Assembly: GCA_003991915.1 (NCBI GenBank)
Contig: RQTK01000025.1
Coordinates: 233,044-297,043, forward strand
Source of the DNA: Elysia chlorotica
Taxonomy: Eukaryota > Mollusca > Gastropoda > Plakobranchidae
Direction: 5' to 3'
DNA: 64,000 bases
Below the pieces are notes generated by a model that ran no database searches, was not told the DNA's origin, and worked only from the letters and a program-made list of their open reading frames with translations. Both the position numbers and the translations under genes were made by a program. Below, in pieces: positions 41,927 through 64,000 of the stretch. The number at the start of each line of letters is the position of its first letter. The stretch's first letter is position 1.

Positions 41927-42531
41927 GATAAGTCTTATCCTTGTTCACCTGTAGCGGGCGGTACATGCTTTATTGGACTTAGCTATTTACGATAGTTGTC
42001 TTATCTCTGTTCTCCTGTAGCGGGCTGTACATGCTTTATTGGACCTAGCTGTTTACGATAGTTGTCTTATCTCTGTTCACCTGTAGCGGGCGGTACATGC
42101 TTTATTGGACCTAGCTGATAAGTTGTCTTATCTCTGTTCACCTGTAGCGGGCGGTACATGCTTTATTGGACCTAGCTGATAAGTTGTCTTATCTCTGTTC
42201 ACCTGTAGCGGGCGGTACATGCTTTATTGGACATAGCTGAGTTGTTCACTTATCTCTGTTCACCTGTAGCGGGCGGTACATGCTTTATTGAACATAGCCG
42301 AGTTGTTCACTTATCTCTGTTCACATGTAGCGGGCGGTACATGCTTTATTGGACCTAGCTGATAAGTTGTCTTATCTCTGTTCACCTGTAGCGGGCGGTA
42401 CATGCTCTATTGGACCTAGCTGGTAAGTTGTCTTATCTCTGTTTACCTGTAGCGGGCGGTACATGCTTTATTGGACCTAGCTGGTAAGTTTTCTTATCTC
42501 TGTTCACATGTAGCGGGCTGTACATGCTTTC
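41927..42531 (+). repeat. Minisatellite, about 61-bp unit, 10 copies
   Basis: The core CTGTAGCGGGCGGTACATGC is repeated. CGGGC anchors lie at 41955, 42021, 42086, 42148, 42209, 42270, 42331, 42392, 42453 and 42514. Units are nearly identical, with TTATTGGACCTAGCTGATAA and CTTATCTCTGTTCAC as the remainder. Two neighbouring units share a GAGTTGTTCACT variant. Confidence 0.95.
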
Positions 42532-42790
42532 AATATCAATATCAATATTTATTTATTCAATCAATATATATATATTAACAACATGCATATCAAAAATTAT
42601 TTTGTCAAGCACAGGCTTTGCAAGATGAATACATATAAACAGTTATACAAATATACATGCAGCAACACAATTAGCAAAAAGTTTTACTTAAACATAGTTG
42701 TATCTAAGTAGTACACATTAATTAAAGGGAAAAAAATTAAATAAATAAATAAAATAAAAAATAAAAAATTTAAGAACTTAGCATACATTC
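42532..42790 (-). mobile_element. Possible LINE 3' UTR fragment
   Basis: The junction CAATATCAATATCAATATTT read on the minus strand looks like a 6-bp-repeat LINE tail (ATTGAT units). It abuts the end of the 61-bp minisatellite. No coding part is present, so this rests on the tail alone. Confidence 0.25.
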
Positions 42791-43004
42791 CTTATCAATA
42801 TGGACAACTGATTGCGCATTGCATAAAAAGTTTCAATAATGTGATTGGTGGGGTTTTCTGATTGTCCATTGGCTTCGTAAGTCTAGGCCAGAACTACCAT
42901 AGGAAGCCGGTCAGATTCCCTAATCTGTCGTTTTCGCAAAGCCTCTGTTATAGCGACTCAGTTGGTTGGACACAGGATGTGCTCCGCGCAGTGGTTCTAC
43001 CAGG

Positions 43005-43170
43005 AAGCGCCAGCTGCTTCAGTGGCTAGAGCGCGCGCCTTCTGATCATAAGGTCCGGGAGACGGGGGTAGGGGTAAATGTTTGAACAGACCAATGTTTC
43101 CTACTGGATAGGTTAGTGTCAGTGACTGGTTGAGACAGAGTCATGTTACATTGTTAGCCACCCCCTCCGC
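43005..43170 (+). mobile_element. SINE head and body copy
   Basis: CTGCTTCAGTGGCTAGAGCG (A box) precedes a decayed B-box region, then GGTTAGTGTCAGTGACTGGT and TTGAGACAGAGTCATGTTA, equivalent to the TCGGTGTCAGTTTATTGTGACCGGCTGAGACAG body at 7.83 kb. Confidence 0.55.
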
Positions 43171-44119
43171 TTATTACATGTACGTTATATCTCTGTAGAT
43201 CGTGGGGACTCCCTTACGTCAGTGACCGGTGGTCTCTTTATCATGCTCTGTCTTGGAACCTGTCACCACCTTATTTTACTTTTCTGCTGTGTGAGAGACC
43301 CCCCCCCCCTTTCTCATCTCTCCCTACGTCAGCTGTGATAGTTTTCATAATGCGCTCCATGCATTGCATGATCCTCTTTTTAGAAACGGTCGGAGACAGC
43401 GCGTTTGAGGATGTGGCGCGCTGGATCAGCGGCCTGTGGTAAGGCGCTTAGGACGCGCTTGTGGCAGACTGGCAGGCCTCCAGCTGGGGCTTAGTCCACC
43501 TTTGACGCCGTTGTTTCCCGCCTGACATTTCGTCTGTGAGCAGGCGATAGGTCTACTAGACCCATACCCACACTCACCATCAAAGTAGGAAGCACCCACT
43601 CTCCGAGTAGAGAAGATAATAATCCCCCCCCCCCCCCCACACAACCCTCACCCTCCAACTAGAGAAGACTAGAGGTCTATTATTCTTTTATACACTTACC
43701 CACACCCACCCTCATGTAGAGAAGTACATATCTCATACACTCACCCACCCTCTTCCAAGTAGTTGTGTGTTGACGGTGTGTTATAAGTTTCTATTATTAA
43801 TCGCTTCGCTTAACATATTTTGAAGAGCTGCCACCCTAAGGCCAGAAATAACGGTTTCTTACTCAATCTTTACACTTTTGGCTAAAATATTTCACTTTGA
43901 TTACTTGGCGTGTTGGCAGTTGTGGAGGTGTGTGGCTAAAACCTACCAACAAAAACGAAAAGAAAGAAAAAATGAGGTTGCATTTTGTAGTGCTTGCACT
44001 CGCAAGATAAATATAGTACCCAGTCAGTTTTGTGGAGAGTCAGAAGTAATGGATAAGTAGCTTTTTGTGTCCGTTGAAGTTTGGTCATATTAACTTTTCA
44101 GGTTTTTTGCAAGATGCAG

Positions 44120-44395
44120 AACCTAGTTAATTCCAACTTTACATTTGCTGTGTCGGATGGAGGCCCCAGATAATTCCAACTATTCACTTGTTTGTCGGAT
44201 GGAGACCCCATTTAATTACAACTATTCACTTGTTTGTCGGATGGAGGCCCCAGATAATTCCAACTTTACATTTGCTTTGTCTTATGGAGATCCCAAATAA
44301 TTCCAACTATTTGTCGGATGGAGGCCCCAGTTAATTACAACTATTCATTTGTTTGTCGGATGGAGGCCCCATTTAATTACAACTATTCACTTAGT
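44120..44395 (+). repeat. Minisatellite, about 42-bp unit, 6 copies
   Basis: TTTGTCGGATGGAGGCCCCA anchors lie at about 44154, 44196, 44238, 44280, 44315 and 44357. One unit is short by 7 bases. Confidence 0.9.
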
Positions 44396-44775
44396 TAAGT
44401 CCTAAGTTTTAACCTGCTACTTTAAATAAAAAATTCCAACGGGAATAACACGTGTTTTTTATGTTCTATACTTTAATGTGTCTATTCAACAGCGTGCGTC
44501 AAGTCATCAGACTTTTCTGAGTTTTATCAAATCATAACTGGGGTTTTATTTACATGACTTTACCTGTAACAACGGTCTTTTAAAAATGTTCATCGATAGT
44601 GTAGGTTTCATAAATCCACAGTTACCATTCTTGCTAGCAAAACCTGGAGGTTTTCTTTCTTTCTTTTCTTTAATATCTACCTCAAGGCAATGATCTTTCC
44701 AATGAACTCATTAGATGTGTGGTGGCTTACTCGACTCAGGCCACAAAGGATTGATAAACCTTTACCCTCTCTCTT

Positions 44776-44829
<54 letters not shown>

Positions 44830-46190
44830 CCTCTCTCTTGATAATTATAAACTTTGAATTTTTCTGCAATAGGATTTTTACAAATAATATTAGCTTTTTT
44901 TGTCCAAATTTGCTTTCATGAAATGCCACTGTTGGGCTGTTTTAATCGCATTATGGCGATGATTTCTGAACTTTCGAATGTGGCGTGCACACGCCTTACG
45001 CTGATTAAGTTATATTGTGGAATCTGTGTGCCTGAAAAAAAGCATCGGAAGAATCGAGTCTTTTGCTTTAAACAAAGAATAACTATAGACGAAATAATGT
45101 ACGCCACCTTTTGTCTTATGTATTTCAAACGGCACTGTGTTTCGATGTTTCGAGTGTTAGACTTGATATTGTGAACTCCACCTAAATTCGATGTTGGCTT
45201 GACTCTCTTCCATTGAGAACTGCTTGCGTGGTTTTAAAAAAGTCGCCAATTATTGGTAACCACAATGATTGGGCTCATGCCGGGTTCAGCCCGAACTTCC
45301 TACACGCGATCGGTTCTTCCCATTGCCAGAGTAAAACTTTAAACTGAATGAATATAGATCAGATCGAGGCCTTCGGGCTCGCTCAAAATCCTGGCCAATT
45401 GAAATCCAAGCAATGCTGGTTGTTGTGACAGGAAAACACTGTATCTATCAATAAATCTGTGGCTTGTTTATTGTCTTCTCTTGTGAAAGTGTAAATAATC
45501 CACTTCTGAATTACCATCATTCTACTGCATCTCACACCCAGAACGTGAGTTTTATCTTTCAGATAACTGACAATTTTCTCAATTTCTTCCCGATTTTTAT
45601 TCGGGAGGAAAGCTGTCGTCAGAACACAAGCTTCTGTTTCTAACTCTTGGCTTTCGATCAGAGGAATTATTCTGCAGATTATGTGTTAGGCAAGGACTAC
45701 TATAGAAGTTTAGTAACCCATGGTGTTCGGCTAAAAAAATCTAGCCTGTTATTACGGTAACCCGCCCTGACATTTCCCTTAATCTTGGTGCTGGAATACG
45801 TTTATTATTTGTCGTCAAACATGTAACATTTGCTGTGTGAGTGTTGGTTATCTCGAAAAATTGTTTTCTGGATGTTTCATTCAACATATTTAACCAACAT
45901 TAATCGCTTGCGATGTACAAAAGAATACTATTACTAACAGAAGGATTCAGATTTTTTCGATGGTAATTAAGCACGGCTGGGTTTATTTGTTAAACTCTGG
46001 TTTTATTACTTGATTGTGTTTAATTGTTGTTGTTGTTTTTTTAACTGTGAAACTATTTTATTTGTTCAGTACTGTGGATTCAATTTTTTTTCTTTTCTCT
46101 GTTTCAATGTTCAGTCATCTGTTTATTTTTATGTCTTTATGTATGTCTCTGTCTCTGTTTGCCCCCTCATATTCTCACTATATCTCTCTT
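44396..46190. other. Non-coding spacer
   Basis: It contains a (CT)n array at 44778-44826. A 106-codon open frame at 44854-45174 has no recognisable domain. Confidence 0.4.
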
Positions 46191-46193
46191 TCA

Positions 46194-46194
46194 C

Positions 46195-46242
<48 letters not shown>
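46194..46242 (+). repeat. (CT)n microsatellite
   Basis: About 24 CT units within a pyrimidine-rich stretch. Confidence 0.95.
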
Positions 46243-46245
<3 letters not shown>

Positions 46246-47213
46246 TTCTCTTTCTCCCTTTCACTCTTTCTCTCCCTGTCTTTCCCTCTTTATCTCCCTC
46301 CCTCTCAGCGCAATATCCCTAAATATTCCTTGGACTGATAACATCAGTCTTATTTTAATCACCCTCGTTTGTTATTGATAGAGGAGTAAAAAATGGCCAG
46401 CGAGGCTGATGTATCAAGTAAGAACTACAGCTTTGTAACTCTTTTTTTTTTTTCCTTTCTGCAAATCATGTTTGTGTGGGGTAGGGTGGAGATGATGCAT
46501 GAGAAATTCACCTGCTTAAATACTAATAATGTGGTTTCAGTTTATTTGAACCTTTATCTCAATGAATACTTCAATTTCTATCAGTGTGTGCGGGCTGGGG
46601 GGTCGTCTTGAGTCTGTTGGTTAGTAAGTTGCGGCCCCCTTGATCTTGTCAAATAAAGCATCAGTTTCAGTGTCACCTGAAAACCAGATAATTCAAACCT
46701 CCAGAGAGAAGTAGAAACCCTGACCAGAGCTGTTCATTCATTAATTCTGGGGACTTCAGTATTGGATGTGTTTTGCTTATGGTCTACTTCCTCAAGCAAG
46801 TACCTAAAGCTTTCCATTCAGGCACAATGCGACCTAGCGAGTTAAATCCCATAATCGTTCGTGTTATTTCTTTTGATACAATTGGTTAGTTGGTTAGTCA
46901 TAATATTTTTATATGACTTTGTATATTCTCAGCCCATTGTAATAGTTGATTACCCGTGGTGTATTTGTCTTATTCTATTCTTCTTCGAGTCATAGGTTCA
47001 TCAATACATATTTATTCTGCCGGGTGGAAAATATTATTGTATACCACTGACTAAGTTTTGCAAAAAAGCATTACATTTTCCTATCGGATTCTTTGCCAGA
47101 GAGCAATCATTATTAAATTTAATCCCGTTTTTTTCACAGTAAGGATACTTTTTCACGCACAATACGTTTTGGGAAATGTGCTATATATATTACCCACCAC
47201 TCTCCCCAACACG

Positions 47214-47219
47214 CACACA

Positions 47220-47258
<39 letters not shown>
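47214..47258 (+). repeat. (CA)n microsatellite
   Basis: About 20 CA units with one TTCA interruption. Confidence 0.95.
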
Positions 47259-47643
47259 CAGACATCTTTGATGAGATATTCAGCCAGACCTTGCGCCAAA
47301 TGTTCTACTGAACAAGGGGTGAACAAAATAAAGACCGTGAACGCACGCTGACTTGTATTTTAAATATAAAAAAAAAATGCATCAGTGACTTCAGAAAAAA
47401 AAGAAAAATTTGAAATAGGACAATGCAGAATGACACGCCAAAAAAAAAAAAAGAAGTGATCAATCTAAGCGAAGGTTGTTTTGCTTCATTATTTATTTTC
47501 GTTTTCTGAAAAAGTGCGCGTTCTACCAATGTAAAAAAATGCATTAGCTGTTAAACAAACCTGCAGTTTACTTGCGTACAATTGTGTGTCTCACAAGCGA
47601 CTTTCACATTTCTCTTCCTCACAGGTCATTTGAGCCAGACGCA

Positions 47644-63016
<15,373 letters not shown>

Positions 63017-63231
63017 GTTAGTTGCAGATGTACTACAATATCACATTTGTTTCTAACCCAGGTTGAAAAAATCACTCCCATGAATCCATTTTTTTATCAA
63101 CTATTCTCTTGGACAGTTTTTCTTAGTTTTTATAAATGAGTTTCTTCTTATGTTCGGATTAATGGTAAAATCTGGATAGAAAAAATAATATAGAAATACT
63201 TATTATTAACATAATAAGTATAGTTATTATA

Positions 63232-63300
<69 letters not shown>

Positions 63301-63917
63301 CTTATTATAGTGGAGGTAAGCCCAAAATTGATATGGAAAAGGCTTTTTATCAGGGGGACAGAAAGTTCTGCAAAAATGTGTGATGCATTACTTAAGTGTC
63401 GTAGATTTTACGTGGGCATAATCTTTAGATTATGCGAACACTCTCTAGTTTTTCTCATTTGAGCATATTGAGCCAAAAATTTAAAAGAAAACTCTAGGGC
63501 ATCTGACAGAAGTATAAAGATAGGGTTTTTTGGACAGAACGAATCTGACATACAGAAATGTAACACGCAAATTTAAATGGCACACTTTACCATGTTGTTA
63601 GATTCTCGGTGAATTGTAAAGTCAGAGGATAAAATTAAGCCTACTCTAAGAAAATCAATGGTCTGTAAATATGAAGAACACCTCGATACATTTTCTTATG
63701 ACTCATGAAAATGTCCAAAGTAAAATTTGAAATAGCTATCGAACACAAAATGGGAAAACACACGAAAAGTTTACAATGATGTCCTATAAGCATATTTGAT
63801 TTATAAAAGTCTAGATATTGAAGAAACAAATAGGAGAATTTTAAAACACTTCAAATTTATCTGTAAGTCTGCCAGCTTTGTCCATCTCACAAATAATGTT
63901 GATTCACAACTAGTGAC

Positions 63918-63982
<65 letters not shown>

Positions 63983-64000
63983 TAATAATAATAATAATAA
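63017..64000 (+). other. TUB: Tubby intron 9 (start), with (ATA)n arrays
   Basis: AT-rich intron sequence with (AAT)n at 63228-63300 and 63918-64000; the second runs off the window end. No coding segment is recognised. Confidence 0.7.

Noticed and set aside
41927-42531. CRISPR-like array, also considered for 44120-44395 and 51930-52645
   Set aside because: Units are head-to-tail repeats without unique spacers, in animal DNA; they are minisatellites.
44854-45174. 106-codon open frame as a small membrane protein
   Set aside because: Some hydrophobic stretches, but no recognisable family and no promoter or splice evidence.

Overview
The window is animal genomic DNA, most likely from a lophotrochozoan and plausibly a gastropod mollusc. 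The evidence is AT-rich sequence, long introns with GT-AG borders, very dense and long microsatellites, several fossil LINEs of metazoan type, and a dispersed tRNA-derived SINE family. Two host genes can be read from the sequence, both on the + strand. I see no bacterial, viral, LTR or CRISPR content.

Gene 1 (868-4351, 5' end outside the window) is an A20/TNFAIP3-like ubiquitin-editing protein. One exon carries the OTU catalytic cysteine (D-G-N-C). A second, 2.4-kb exon carries the rest of the OTU domain, including the catalytic histidine, and five A20-type zinc fingers. Gene 2 (coding 47644-63016, 3' end outside the window) is a tubby/TULP-family gene. Nine exons join in frame, from a conserved N-terminal basic helix through a poly-Gln tract, a poly-Gly tract and a Lys-rich stretch to roughly the first 150 residues of the Tub phosphoinositide-binding domain.

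Between the genes (about 4.4-47.6 kb) lie decayed mobile elements and simple repeats. They include a hAT-like transposase relic (8.86-9.70 kb, -), a CR1-like LINE (9.78-12.98 kb, -) with a second LINE inserted in it (10.85-11.95 kb, +), an RTE-like LINE 3' end with a 32-bp foldback (22.74-23.42 kb, -), scattered SINE pieces, local duplications (6.08-7.24, 21.03-21.66, 37.05-37.33 kb), minisatellites (34.5, 41.9-42.5, 44.1-44.4 kb) and long di-, tri- and tetranucleotide arrays. A possible 5' untranslated exon (ending 20343) and a TATA-like site (25215) are the only hints of transcription starts.

The most unusual feature is in the tubby gene, where three consecutive splice junctions are embedded in tandem repeats. 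The exon-2 acceptor and exon start are present in three 67-69-bp copies. Exon 3 is preceded directly by six 89-bp repeats. The exon-3 donor is the first copy of a 29-bp minisatellite of about 25 units, most of which carry a good 5' splice-site consensus.
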